Both the position numbers and the translations under genes were made by a program. The notes under the pieces are model-generated. The model made no database searches. It was not told the origin of the DNA and worked only from the letters and a program-made list of their open reading frames with translations. DNA of 64,000 bases from Ostreiculturibacter nitratireducens (GTDB lineage Bacteria; Pseudomonadota; Alphaproteobacteria; Rhodobacterales; Rhodobacteraceae), in assembly GCF_032670585.1 (NCBI RefSeq), contig NZ_JAVQHL010000001.1, forward strand, positions 310,001 to 374,000, read 5' to 3'. This document shows, one piece after another, positions 34,085 to 42,586 of this stretch (positions are counted from its first letter, which is position 1; each line of letters starts with the position of its first letter).

Positions 34085-34157
34085 ACGTGCGCAGGGGTCG
34101 CATTATTCGGCCAGATCATGACAAGAACGGTCCAGCCGACGGGAGGCGCCGCGCGAC

Positions 34158-35051
34158 ATGAACGACATTCACCCCTTCCGCGCTGCCGCATGGATGTCCG
34201 GCTCGATTCTGGGCTTTTCCTCCATGGCCGTTGCGGGGCGCGAAATTGGCACCGCGCTCGACACCTTCGAGGTGATGACCTACCGCTCGGCGATCGGGAT
34301 ATTCACGGTTCTCCTCGTGTCGACGCTCGCCGGCACGCGCGGCCAGATCGGAACGCGCCACCTGAAGGTGCATATCCTGCGCAACGTCTTTCATTTTGCC
34401 GGGCAGAACCTCTGGCTCTACGCGCTGCTCCTCATCCCGTTGGCGCAGCTCTTCGCGCTCGAGTTTTCCTATCCGATCATCGTCGCGCTGACGGCCCCGC
34501 TCTTTCTCGGTGAACGGCTTCCACCCGTGCGCATCCTTACCGCGTTCGTGGGCTTCGTCGGCATCCTCATCGTCGCGCGGCCCTGGGCGGCGGGAGGGCT
34601 TTCGCTTGGCCTCGTCGCCGCGCTGTTGTGCGCCGTGGGTTTCGCCGGGTCGGCTATCGTCACGAAGCGGCTGACGCGCCGCACGACGATCACCGAAATC
34701 CTGTTCTGGCTTGCCGTCACGCAGTTCGTTTTCGGCCTGACTCTCGCCGGAATCGATGGCGATGTCGCTCTGCCCCTGACCGAGGACATCCCGTGGCTGA
34801 TCGTCATTGGCCTTGCTGGCCTCATCGCGCATTTCTGCCTCACGCGGGCTCTCAGCCTTGCGCCGGCGTCCGTCGTCACGCCGATCGATTTCCTGCGCTT
34901 GCCGATCATCGGCGCGGTCGGCATGGCGCTATACGGCGAACCCCTTGAAATATGGGTCTTCGTCGGCGGCGCCGTCATCTTCGCGGCAAACCTGATCAAC
35001 GTTCAGGTCGAGGCGCGATCCCGGCGTGTCGCGGCGGTGACAGTGACTTGA
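34158..35051 (+). CDS. EamA/DMT-family transporter
   Basis: A 297-residue inner-membrane protein with ten hydrophobic segments in two EamA repeats. It begins MNDIHPFRAAAWMSGSILGF; the repeat signature can be seen in IPLAQLFALEFSYPIIVALTA and APASVVTPIDFLRLPIIGA. DMT proteins export amino acids, nucleobases, S-adenosylmethionine or other small metabolites; nothing in the sequence or neighbours indicates which. The start has GGGAGGCG upstream. Confidence 0.85.
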   Translation: MNDIHPFRAAAWMSGSILGFSSMAVAGREIGTALDTFEVMTYRSAIGIFTVLLVSTLAGTRGQIGTRHLKVHILRNVFHFAGQNLWLYALLLIPLAQLFALEFSYPIIVALTAPLFLGERLPPVRILTAFVGFVGILIVARPWAAGGLSLGLVAALLCAVGFAGSAIVTKRLTRRTTITEILFWLAVTQFVFGLTLAGIDGDVALPLTEDIPWLIVIGLAGLIAHFCLTRALSLAPASVVTPIDFLRLPIIGAVGMALYGEPLEIWVFVGGAVIFAANLINVQVEARSRRVAAVTVT

Positions 35052-35137
35052 GTGGCACGGCTGCGCGACGCTACATCCGGGTTGATTCTTGTCGTTCCGT
35101 GCTGTCCTCTTTGGCGAAAACTGGGGATGGCCAACAA

Positions 35138-36190
35138 ATGAAAAAAGCACTGACGACGGTCGCGAGTTTCGTCCTCGGGACCACCGGGGCGCTGGCGGGA
35201 GGAATCGAGCGGTCGGCGCAGTCGGTCGCCATCCTCTTCGAAGAAGGCAGATACGCCGAGTTCTCTCTGGGCTATGCATCCCCGACCGTCTCGGGACTGT
35301 TCCTCGGCGCCGTGCCGTCAGGAGACATGGCCCCCGCCTACACGACTCTGTCCTTCGGCTACAAGCAGCCCCTGGGAGACAAGGTCGATATCGCCCTTAT
35401 CTACGAGCAGCCTTTCGCGGCCGACGTCGCCTATCCGACGGGCACCGGATACCCGTTCGAGGGCTCCACGGCCGAGCTTCGGGCGAACTCGGTCACGGCG
35501 GTCCTGCGCTACAAGCTGCCTTCCAACATCTCGCTGATCGGCGGCCTCAGGGCACAGTCGATCGCGGGCGACGTGGCGATCCCATTCTTCGCCGATTACA
35601 CCCTGTCCACCAGCACCGACTACAAGCTTGGCTATGTGGTCGGTGTGGCATGGGAGAAGCCCGAAATCGCAGCGCGCGTTTCGCTGACCTACAATTCGGA
35701 GATCACGCACGATATCGAAGCGGTGGAATACGGTGCCCTTGACACCAAGTTCGACACGACGACACCGCAATCCGTGAATCTCGAGTTCCAGACGGGCATA
35801 GCCGCCGATACGCTTCTCTTCGGCTCGATCCGCTGGGCCGACTGGTCGGTCTTCGACATCATTTCGCCCGACACCGGATTGCCGGGGGTGGACTACGAAA
35901 ACGACTTCACCACCTACAATCTGGGCGTCGGACGAAGGTTCAGTGACAACTGGTCGGCCGCCATCACGCTGGGTTACGAGGCGCATAAGGGCGACCCGGT
36001 CGGGAACCTCGGTCCGACCGACGGTTTCCGCAGCATCGCTATCGGAGCCACCTACACCGAGGGCAAGGTCAAGATCACCGGCGGCCTGCGCTACGTCGAG
36101 ATCGGGGACGCGATCACGAGGGGCGTCGGCAGCAGCTTCACGGACAACTCGGGATGGGGCGCCGGGCTGCGCGTGGGCTATTCCTTCTGA
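35138..36190 (+). CDS. FadL-family outer-membrane hydrophobic-compound porin
   Basis: A 350-residue precursor with a signal peptide (MKKALTTVASFVLGTTGALA, cut near 20). The mature part alternates beta strands and ends in GLRVGYSF, with the terminal Phe of outer-membrane barrels. It starts GGIERSAQSVAILFEEGRYAE, the FadL N-terminal hatch pattern, and has the internal VNLEFQTG strand. FadL proteins let fatty acids or aromatic hydrophobics through the outer membrane; the compound is unknown. At 350 residues it is shorter than E. coli FadL (about 420). It is a single gene with 140 bp before the next. Confidence 0.85.
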   Translation: MKKALTTVASFVLGTTGALAGGIERSAQSVAILFEEGRYAEFSLGYASPTVSGLFLGAVPSGDMAPAYTTLSFGYKQPLGDKVDIALIYEQPFAADVAYPTGTGYPFEGSTAELRANSVTAVLRYKLPSNISLIGGLRAQSIAGDVAIPFFADYTLSTSTDYKLGYVVGVAWEKPEIAARVSLTYNSEITHDIEAVEYGALDTKFDTTTPQSVNLEFQTGIAADTLLFGSIRWADWSVFDIISPDTGLPGVDYENDFTTYNLGVGRRFSDNWSAAITLGYEAHKGDPVGNLGPTDGFRSIAIGATYTEGKVKITGGLRYVEIGDAITRGVGSSFTDNSGWGAGLRVGYSF

Positions 36191-36342
36191 TCCTTCTGAA
36201 CCACGCCAACGCCCCGGCGAGCGTCTGCCGCCTGACGTCCATCGCGGCGCGATCTCCGCAATTGCCGGCATGTCCCGAAGATTTCTCGTGTAAATCGGGC
36301 GGCTTGCCGCTAGGACAGCGCTGACCACCAATGGATGACGCA

Positions 36343-37206
36343 ATGATCTACCAAAGTGCTGAAGAGTGGCTGGGGTCGGAAGAGAAGCGCGTGCTGCTTT
36401 TCGGGATGTCCGGGCTTGGCAAGACCCATGTCTCCAAGCTCCTCCGCGACTCCGGAAACTGGTTCCACTATTCCATCGATTACCGCATCGGCACGCGCTA
36501 CATGGGCGAACACATCGCCGACAACTTCAAGCGCGAGGCGATGAAGGTGCCGCTCCTGCGGGAGCTCTTGATGACGGATTCGGTGCACATCACCTCAAAC
36601 ATCCGCTTCGACAATCTCGCTCCTCTTTCGACCTATCTCGGCAAGCCGGGCAACCCGGCGAAGGGCGGCCTGCCCTTCGCGGAATACATGCTGCGGCAGG
36701 ATCAGCACCGTGTCGCGGAAATCGCGTCTCTCCTCGACACCGCGCATTTCGCAGAGCGTGCCAAGTCGCTCTATGGCTACCCACACTTCGTCTGCGATTC
36801 CGGGGGGTCGATCTGCGAAGTCGTTGAGCCTGAGAACCCCGACGACCCGGTCCTCACCTCGCTCTCCCGGGTGGCGCTGATGGTCTGGATCGAGGGCACC
36901 GAGGCGCACACGGCCGACCTGATCCGCCGCTTCGACAAGGCGCCGAAGCCGATGTATTACCAGCCTGAGTTCCTCCATGCCGCCTGGGAGGAATATCTTT
37001 CCGAGAACAGGCTGTCAGAGGCCGAAGTCGATCCGGACGCCTTCGTGCGCTGGACTTACGCGCGCGCCCTCGCCCATCGCCAGCCGCGGTACCGCGCGAT
37101 GGCCGAGAATTGGGGCGTGACCGTCTCGGCGCATGACATCGCCGACGTGAATAGCGTGGAGGGCTTCATCGCCCTCGTGGCGCGCGCCCTTGAGGCCAGG
37201 TGCTGA
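36343..37206 (+). CDS. P-loop ATPase/kinase-like protein of unknown function
   Basis: A 287-residue soluble protein. The Walker A motif GMSGLGKTHVSKLL lies near residues 20-33. The following YSIDYRIGTRYMGEHI resembles the nucleoside-monophosphate-kinase layout but is not diagnostic. A middle segment LAPLSTYLGKPGNPAKGGLP is rich in Gly and Pro. From memory the protein is conserved in Rhodobacterales as 'ATPase'. ATG 36343 (MIYQSAEEWLGSEEKRVLL) was preferred; ATG 36331 adds four residues. metA follows 37 bp downstream, possibly in one transcript, but a link to methionine synthesis is unproven. Confidence 0.75.
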   Translation: MIYQSAEEWLGSEEKRVLLFGMSGLGKTHVSKLLRDSGNWFHYSIDYRIGTRYMGEHIADNFKREAMKVPLLRELLMTDSVHITSNIRFDNLAPLSTYLGKPGNPAKGGLPFAEYMLRQDQHRVAEIASLLDTAHFAERAKSLYGYPHFVCDSGGSICEVVEPENPDDPVLTSLSRVALMVWIEGTEAHTADLIRRFDKAPKPMYYQPEFLHAAWEEYLSENRLSEAEVDPDAFVRWTYARALAHRQPRYRAMAENWGVTVSAHDIADVNSVEGFIALVARALEARC

Positions 37207-37243
37207 AGAGACTATCTGCCGTTCTCCCCCGAAGGAGCCCGAA

Positions 37244-38161
37244 ATGCCCATCACGCTTCCAGAAACGCTTCCTGCCTTCGACGTGCTGAAGAGCGAGGGC
37301 GTGATGGTCATGACGCCCGACCGGGCGCTGCATCAGGATATCCGCCCGCTCCGCATCGGGCTTCTGAACCTGATGCCGAAGAAGATCCAGACAGAGATCC
37401 AGTTCGCCCGGCTGATCGGGGCGACGCCGCTGCAGATCGACCTGCAGCTGATCCGCATGTCCGAACACAAGACGCGGAACACGGCGGAAGAGCACATGAC
37501 CGCGTTCTACCGCCCCTTCCAGGCGGTGAAGGAAGAGAAGTTCGACGGCCTGATCATCACAGGCGCGCCGATCGAGCATCTGCCGTTCGAACAGGTGACC
37601 TACTGGGACGAGTTGAAGGAGGTCTTCGACTGGACCCAGACCCATGTGCATTCCACCTTCGGCGTCTGCTGGGGCGGAATGGCGATGATCCATTACTTCC
37701 ACGGGGTCGAAAAACACCTTCTTGATCACAAGGCCTTCGGGTGTTTCCGCCACAAGAACCTTGCACCGGCATCGCCCTATCTTCGGGGTTTTTCGGACGA
37801 CTTCGTCATTCCGGTGAGCCGCTGGACAGAGATGCGTCAGGAAGAGGTGGATGCCGTTCCGGGCCTTGTCACGCTTCTTGCCTCGGACGAGGTCGGCCCG
37901 TGCCTCGTGGAGGATCCTGAGCACCGCGCGCTCTATATCTTCAACCACTTCGAGTATGACAATGGCACGCTGAAAGAGGAATACGATCGGGATGTGGCCG
38001 CCGGCACGCCCATCAACGTGCCCACCAACTACTATCCCGACGACGATCCATCGCGCCCGCCGGTGAACCGCTGGCGGAGCCATGCCCATCTGCTCTACGG
38101 CAACTGGATTAACGAAATCTACCAAACGACGCCCTACGACATCTCGGCCATCGGAACCTGA
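37244..38161 (+). CDS. metA: Homoserine O-acyltransferase MetA (probably acetyltransferase)
   Basis: MetA activates homoserine in methionine synthesis. The 305 residues match the family. The catalytic Cys142 is in FGVCWGGMA and the His in IFNHFEYD, followed by the catalytic Glu region. Residue 111 is Glu (TGAPIEHLPF); in this family Glu111 is reported to favour acetyl-CoA and Gly111 succinyl-CoA, so the product is probably O-acetylhomoserine despite the usual 'succinyltransferase' name. The ATG at 37244 has GAAGGAGCCC upstream. ppk2 follows 62 bp downstream. Confidence 0.93.
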   Translation: MPITLPETLPAFDVLKSEGVMVMTPDRALHQDIRPLRIGLLNLMPKKIQTEIQFARLIGATPLQIDLQLIRMSEHKTRNTAEEHMTAFYRPFQAVKEEKFDGLIITGAPIEHLPFEQVTYWDELKEVFDWTQTHVHSTFGVCWGGMAMIHYFHGVEKHLLDHKAFGCFRHKNLAPASPYLRGFSDDFVIPVSRWTEMRQEEVDAVPGLVTLLASDEVGPCLVEDPEHRALYIFNHFEYDNGTLKEEYDRDVAAGTPINVPTNYYPDDDPSRPPVNRWRSHAHLLYGNWINEIYQTTPYDISAIGT

Positions 38162-38223
38162 CGGCCCGATTGCGCGTCGGCCTGCAATCGCCATACTGAC
38201 CCGCGACACACCGCGAGGCAGAC

Positions 38224-39096
38224 ATGATCGATATCCCCTTCGTCGGCGACATCACGCGCTATTTCTTGGAAGAGGCGCCGGAAGAAGTTCGCACCGCCAT
38301 CGAGGCAGGTGGCAAGAAGGACGTCCTGTCGGAAACCTACCCTTACGATCGGACGATGAAGAAGGGCGCCTACAAGGAGCAGATGAAGTCGCTTCAGGTC
38401 GAACTGGTGAAGATGCTCTGGTCGCTGAAGGCGAAAGGCGGCAGGCTCGCCGTGCTGTTCGAGGGGCGCGACGCCGCCGGCAAGGGCGGTACGATCGGCG
38501 TCATGCGGGAAAACCTGAACCCGCGTTCCGCCTATGTCGTCGCTCTGCCGAAACCGACCGAGCGTGAAACGACCCAATGGTATTTCCAGCGCTACACTGA
38601 CAGGCTCCCCGCCGGCGGGGAAATCGCGATGTTCGACCGGTCCTGGTACAACCGTGGCGTGGTCGAGCATGTCTTCGGCTTCTGCACACCCGAACAGCGG
38701 GAACTTTTCTTCCGCCAGCTTCCGGATTTCGAACGGATGCTTGTGGACGAGGGTGTGACGCTCGTGAAACTCTGGCTCAACGTTGGCCGCGCCGAGCAAC
38801 TCCGCCGCTTCCTGAAGCGCGAAAAGGAGCCCTTGAAGCAGTGGAAACTCTCCTGGATCGACATCGAGGGGCTGAAGAAATGGGACGAGTACACCGCGGC
38901 GATCACCGAGACACTCGCGCGCAGCCATAGCGACCACGCCCCGTGGACGGTGATCCGCTCAGACGACAAGGCCCGCGCGCGCATCGCCGCGATCCAGACA
39001 GTCCTCAACGCGGTCGAGTATGATGGGAAGGACAAGAAGGCGATCGGGAAGACCGACTCGAAGATTTGCGGCGGACCGGACCTGCTAGATGGTTAA
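38224..39096 (+). CDS. ppk2: Polyphosphate kinase 2
   Basis: PPK2 moves phosphate between polyphosphate and nucleotides (NDP/NTP) in the cytoplasm. The 290 residues show Walker A FEGRDAAGKGGTIG, the lid region LPKPTERETTQWYFQRY, and Walker B MFDRSWYNRGVVE. The length and single domain fit class I PPK2. It starts at an ATG with GAGGCAGAC upstream. The last eight bases overlap the start of a TetR-family gene, so both are translated together. Confidence 0.93.
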   Translation: MIDIPFVGDITRYFLEEAPEEVRTAIEAGGKKDVLSETYPYDRTMKKGAYKEQMKSLQVELVKMLWSLKAKGGRLAVLFEGRDAAGKGGTIGVMRENLNPRSAYVVALPKPTERETTQWYFQRYTDRLPAGGEIAMFDRSWYNRGVVEHVFGFCTPEQRELFFRQLPDFERMLVDEGVTLVKLWLNVGRAEQLRRFLKREKEPLKQWKLSWIDIEGLKKWDEYTAAITETLARSHSDHAPWTVIRSDDKARARIAAIQTVLNAVEYDGKDKKAIGKTDSKICGGPDLLDG

Positions 39097-39706
39097 GAAG
39101 GGTTATCATCACGGCAATCTCAAGCTCGCGCTCGTTGACGCGGCACTGAAGCTCATCGAGACCCAGGGCCCGCAGGGCTTCACGCTTTCGGAGGCAGCGA
39201 AGGAGGCTGGGGTCACGCCTGCGGCCGTCTACCGCCACTTCGCGGGGCGGGACGACCTGATCGCGGAATGCGCGCGCCAGGGGTTCGAGATCTTTGCCGA
39301 TCTGATGACCCATGCCTACAACGACGGGAGGCCGTCCGCGCTGAGGGCCTTCGAGGCGACGGGCCGCGCCTATCTCGCCTTCGCGCGGAAATTCCCCGGC
39401 CACTACATGGCCATGTTCGAAAGCGGCATCTCGCTGAACCGCAACCCGGACCTTGCCCGCGCCGCCGAACGTTCCCGGGCGGTATTCACCCGCGCGGCGG
39501 AGTCCCTGTCAAAGCACATCCCGGCCGAGAAACGCCCGCCGGCCGCGATGTTCGCGGCGCACATCCTCGCGATGAGCCACGGTGTCGTGGAGCTTTACGC
39601 CCGTGGGGCGCCGGGCGCGCGGGCCCCCTTCCCGCCCGAGGATCTCCTCGAGACAGGGATCGGCATCTATCTCCGGGGCCTGGGCCTGGTGCCGCAGGAC
39701 GCCTGA
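39089..39706 (+). CDS. TetR-family transcriptional regulator
   Basis: A 205-residue regulator. The N-terminal helix-turn-helix reads TLSEAAKEAGVTPAAVYRHF (about residues 32-51), typical of TetR. It is preceded by MVKKGYHHGNLKLALVDAAL, and the C-terminal half is the ligand-binding bundle. The gene overlaps ppk2 by eight bases, so it is probably part of the same transcript and may regulate it; the ligand is unknown. It converges on potA with one base between the stops. Confidence 0.88.
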   Translation: MVKKGYHHGNLKLALVDAALKLIETQGPQGFTLSEAAKEAGVTPAAVYRHFAGRDDLIAECARQGFEIFADLMTHAYNDGRPSALRAFEATGRAYLAFARKFPGHYMAMFESGISLNRNPDLARAAERSRAVFTRAAESLSKHIPAEKRPPAAMFAAHILAMSHGVVELYARGAPGARAPFPPEDLLETGIGIYLRGLGLVPQDA

Positions 39707-39707
39707 G

Positions 39708-40796
39708 TCAGCGGAAGAGGACCAGCGCGCCGGACGACCAGGCGACGCGCGCGCGCGTGCCGATGTCGAGGACCGGCCGTCCGAACACGTTGCGCATGGA
39801 AATCCGCACGGGCTTTTCCACGCCGTCGAGGCGGACGTCGTAATAGGTCATGTCGCCGTAGTAGACGACTTCTTCCACCGTTCCTTCGGTCTCGCGGTCC
39901 GGCGCATTCTGGCCTTCGTAGAGAATGGTCAGCGTCTCCGGACGGAAGCCGACGCTCGTTCCCTCGCCGCTGGCCTTGCCAGGCGCCTGCGCAATCGAGA
40001 TTTCCGCGCGGCCAAGGCCCGCCACGTCGACTTCAATCTTGTCGCCGGTCTCCTGGAGGATCGATGCAGGCAGGAAATTCATGACCCCGATGAAATCGGC
40101 GACGCGGCGAGATTTCGGCCGACGGTAGAGCGTTTCCGGGTCGTCGAGCTGGGCGATCTCGCCCTCGAACATCACGGCGATGCGGTCGGACATGACCAGC
40201 GCCTCTTCCTGGTCGTGCGTGACCAGGATGAAGGTGATGCCGACCTGGCGTTGCAGCTTGATGAGTTCGACCTGCATCTGTTCGCGCATCTTCTTGTCGA
40301 GCGCGGACAGCGGCTCGTCGAGGAGAAGCACCTTGGGTTTCAGGATCAGCGCCCGCGCCAGCGCGACGCGCTGCCGCTGACCGCCGGAAAGCGCGTGCGC
40401 GGCGCGCTTGCCAAATCCGGTAAGCCCGACCATCTCCAGTGCCTCGGCCACGGCCTTTGCCTTTTCGGCCGCCGGGCGCGGATCGCGGCGCAGGCCGAAG
40501 CCCACGTTCTGCTCGACCGACAGATGCGGGAAGATCGCGTAGCTCTGGAACACCATGTTGGTCGGGCGCCGGTTCGCAGGGACGCCTTCCATGTTCTTTC
40601 CGTCGATCAGGACGGAGCCGGAGGAGATATCTTCGAAACCGGCGATCACGCGCAGAAGCGTCGTCTTCCCGCAACCCGACGGCCCGAGAAGCGAAAAGAA
40701 CTCACCCGGCCGGATATCCGCCGTGATGCCCCTGAGGGCGTGGTAGTCGCCGTAATACTTCTGGACGTCTCGAAGGGCGATCATCGGTTGGTTCAA
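39708..40796 (-). CDS. potA: Polyamine-type ABC transporter ATPase
   Basis: A 362-residue ABC ATPase. Walker A GPSGCGKTT, signature LSGGQRQR, Walker B VLLLDEPLSALD and the H-loop THDQ are all present, followed by a C-terminal TOBE domain (GFRPETLTI onward) as in PotA. PotA-type ATPases drive spermidine/putrescine import, but several relatives move other cations. It overlaps potC by four bases (ATGA). No periplasmic binding protein lies in this operon. Confidence 0.88.
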   Translation of the reverse strand: MNQPMIALRDVQKYYGDYHALRGITADIRPGEFFSLLGPSGCGKTTLLRVIAGFEDISSGSVLIDGKNMEGVPANRRPTNMVFQSYAIFPHLSVEQNVGFGLRRDPRPAAEKAKAVAEALEMVGLTGFGKRAAHALSGGQRQRVALARALILKPKVLLLDEPLSALDKKMREQMQVELIKLQRQVGITFILVTHDQEEALVMSDRIAVMFEGEIAQLDDPETLYRRPKSRRVADFIGVMNFLPASILQETGDKIEVDVAGLGRAEISIAQAPGKASGEGTSVGFRPETLTILYEGQNAPDRETEGTVEEVVYYGDMTYYDVRLDGVEKPVRISMRNVFGRPVLDIGTRARVAWSSGALVLFR

Positions 40797-41599
40797 AGGA
40801 AGCCTCCGGTATCCTTGCCGCCGGTCCGGGCGATGCCGCGGCGGCGGAAATATTCAGCAATCGCAAGAAGCGTGATCGACATCACGACGAGGATCGTGCC
40901 GAGCGCCATGATGACGGGAACCTTCGCCGGGAAACGAAGCTGCGACCAGATGTAAACCGGCAGCGTCGGCTCCGCCCCCGACAGGAAGAAGGCGATGATG
41001 AACTCGTCCAGGGAGATCGTGAAAGAGATCAGGAGCGACGAGATGATACCCGGCATGACGAGCGGAAGCGTGATCAGCCGGAACGTCGAGAACTTTGTCT
41101 CGCCGAGGTCATAGGCCGCCTCCTCGAGCGATTTGTCGAGGGAGAGGAAGGCGCTGTTCAGGATCGCGATCGAGAAGGGCGTGCAGATCAGCACGTGACC
41201 CAGAATTACCGTCCAGCTGGCAAGGTTGATCCCGATCCCAAGGAGCACGACGAGAAGCGACACCGCCACGATGATCTCGGGCAGGACGAGGGGCAGCATG
41301 ATCAGCCCCATGATCCCGGTCTTTGCCGGAAACTCGTAGCGCGAGGACGCGCGAGCGGCGAAGATGCCGAAGGCCGTGGCGAGGATCGAGGAAGACACGG
41401 CAATTATCAGCGAGTTCTTGACGGCCGAATGCAGCGGCGGAAGCGTCAGAAGCTCGGCGAACCAGTCCAGGGTGAAACCGCGAAGCGGGAATGCGATGAT
41501 CGTGCCGTCGTTGAATGCGAACAGCGGCAGAAGCGCGATCGGAGCGTAGAGAAAGATCAGATACGCGATCGCGTAGATCCGAAGGCCGGGAAGTCTCAT
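40793..41599 (-). CDS. potC: ABC transporter permease, PotC type
   Basis: A 268-residue inner-membrane permease with six hydrophobic segments. The EAA loop reads LEEAAYDLGETKFSTFRLITLPLVMPGI (residues about 160-187), which contacts the ATPase. It starts MRLPGLRIYAIAYLIFLYAP. It overlaps both neighbours by four bases (ATGA). Sequence similarity is to spermidine/putrescine PotC-like permeases; the substrate is not certain. Confidence 0.87.
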   Translation of the reverse strand: MRLPGLRIYAIAYLIFLYAPIALLPLFAFNDGTIIAFPLRGFTLDWFAELLTLPPLHSAVKNSLIIAVSSSILATAFGIFAARASSRYEFPAKTGIMGLIMLPLVLPEIIVAVSLLVVLLGIGINLASWTVILGHVLICTPFSIAILNSAFLSLDKSLEEAAYDLGETKFSTFRLITLPLVMPGIISSLLISFTISLDEFIIAFFLSGAEPTLPVYIWSQLRFPAKVPVIMALGTILVVMSITLLAIAEYFRRRGIARTGGKDTGGFL

Positions 41600-42483
41600 C
41601 GCTGTGCCCTCAGGAAACGACGGTTCAGCAGAAGGAAGATCACCGAGATCACGGTCACGATCATCATCGCGGAAACCGCCAGCGCCGACCCGAGCGGGTA
41701 GTTGTCCAGTTTCAGATACTGAAGCTGGATCGCGTTCGCGATCATTCTGCCTTCGGGACCGCCGACGAGCTGCGGCGTCACGTAGTCACCGATCGTGGGG
41801 ATGAACACGATGAGCACCGAGGCAACGACGCCCGGCATGGCCAGCGGCAGCGTGACCCTCAGGAAGGTCATCGCCTTCGATTCCCCAAGATCCCGCCCGG
41901 CCTCGAGAAGGGAGCGGTCGATCTTCTCCAGCGCCACGAATATCGGCAGGATCGCGAAGGGCGCATAGGCATGCGCCAGCGTGATGACGACCGCGTTGAC
42001 GTTGTAGAGGATGAAGGTCAGCGGCTCGTCGATGATCCCGAGCCCCATGAGCGTCGTGTTGACCACCCCGTTGAAGCCGAGGATCACCTTCCACAGGAAG
42101 ACCCGGATCAGATAGGACGTCCAGAACGGGATCGTGATCAGGAACAGCCACAGCGACTTGCGCTCGGGCGCGACGCTGAACGAGACGAAATAGGCGATCG
42201 GAAACGCAAGGACGACCGTCGCCAGCGTCACCAGCGCGGAAACCATCAGCGAGCGCAGAAGCACCTGCCGGTATAGCGGATCCGTCCAGGCCTCGATGTA
42301 GTTGTCCAGGGTGAAATCCCTGATGATCTCCAGATAGCCGTCCGTGAAGAAGGAATACGCGAAAATCGTGCCAAGCGGTGCTGCCAGCAGCAGAACCGCA
42401 TAAAGCGCCGTCGGACTGACGAGTGCGTAGCCGTGGAAGGCCTCGGAGCGGCTCAGCCGACCCCATCGAGTCTTTAGGTCCAT
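41596..42483 (-). CDS. potB: ABC transporter permease, PotB type
   Basis: A 295-residue inner-membrane permease with six hydrophobic segments. The EAA loop is LLEAGRDLGESKAMTFLRVTLPLAMPGV (around residues 192-219). It is the first gene of potB-potC-potA on the minus strand and overlaps potC by four bases. The upstream MFS gene ends 103 bp before it on the same strand. A binding protein would normally come first in such operons; none is present here. Confidence 0.87.
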   Translation of the reverse strand: MDLKTRWGRLSRSEAFHGYALVSPTALYAVLLLAAPLGTIFAYSFFTDGYLEIIRDFTLDNYIEAWTDPLYRQVLLRSLMVSALVTLATVVLAFPIAYFVSFSVAPERKSLWLFLITIPFWTSYLIRVFLWKVILGFNGVVNTTLMGLGIIDEPLTFILYNVNAVVITLAHAYAPFAILPIFVALEKIDRSLLEAGRDLGESKAMTFLRVTLPLAMPGVVASVLIVFIPTIGDYVTPQLVGGPEGRMIANAIQLQYLKLDNYPLGSALAVSAMMIVTVISVIFLLLNRRFLRAQR

Positions 42484-42586
42484 CTTCCTCCCGTCCGCCC
42501 CCTGGACGCGCTTCCTGCATCGCTTCTAATTGGCACATGGCAGAGCGCCTGAAAAGGGGGGAGATTTGCCCGTCAGGATCGCCGGA

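Noticed and set aside
38167..38190. Hairpin CGATTGC...GCAATCG after metA as terminator
   Set aside because: Only a 7-bp stem with a 10-base loop and no U-tract; too weak to call.
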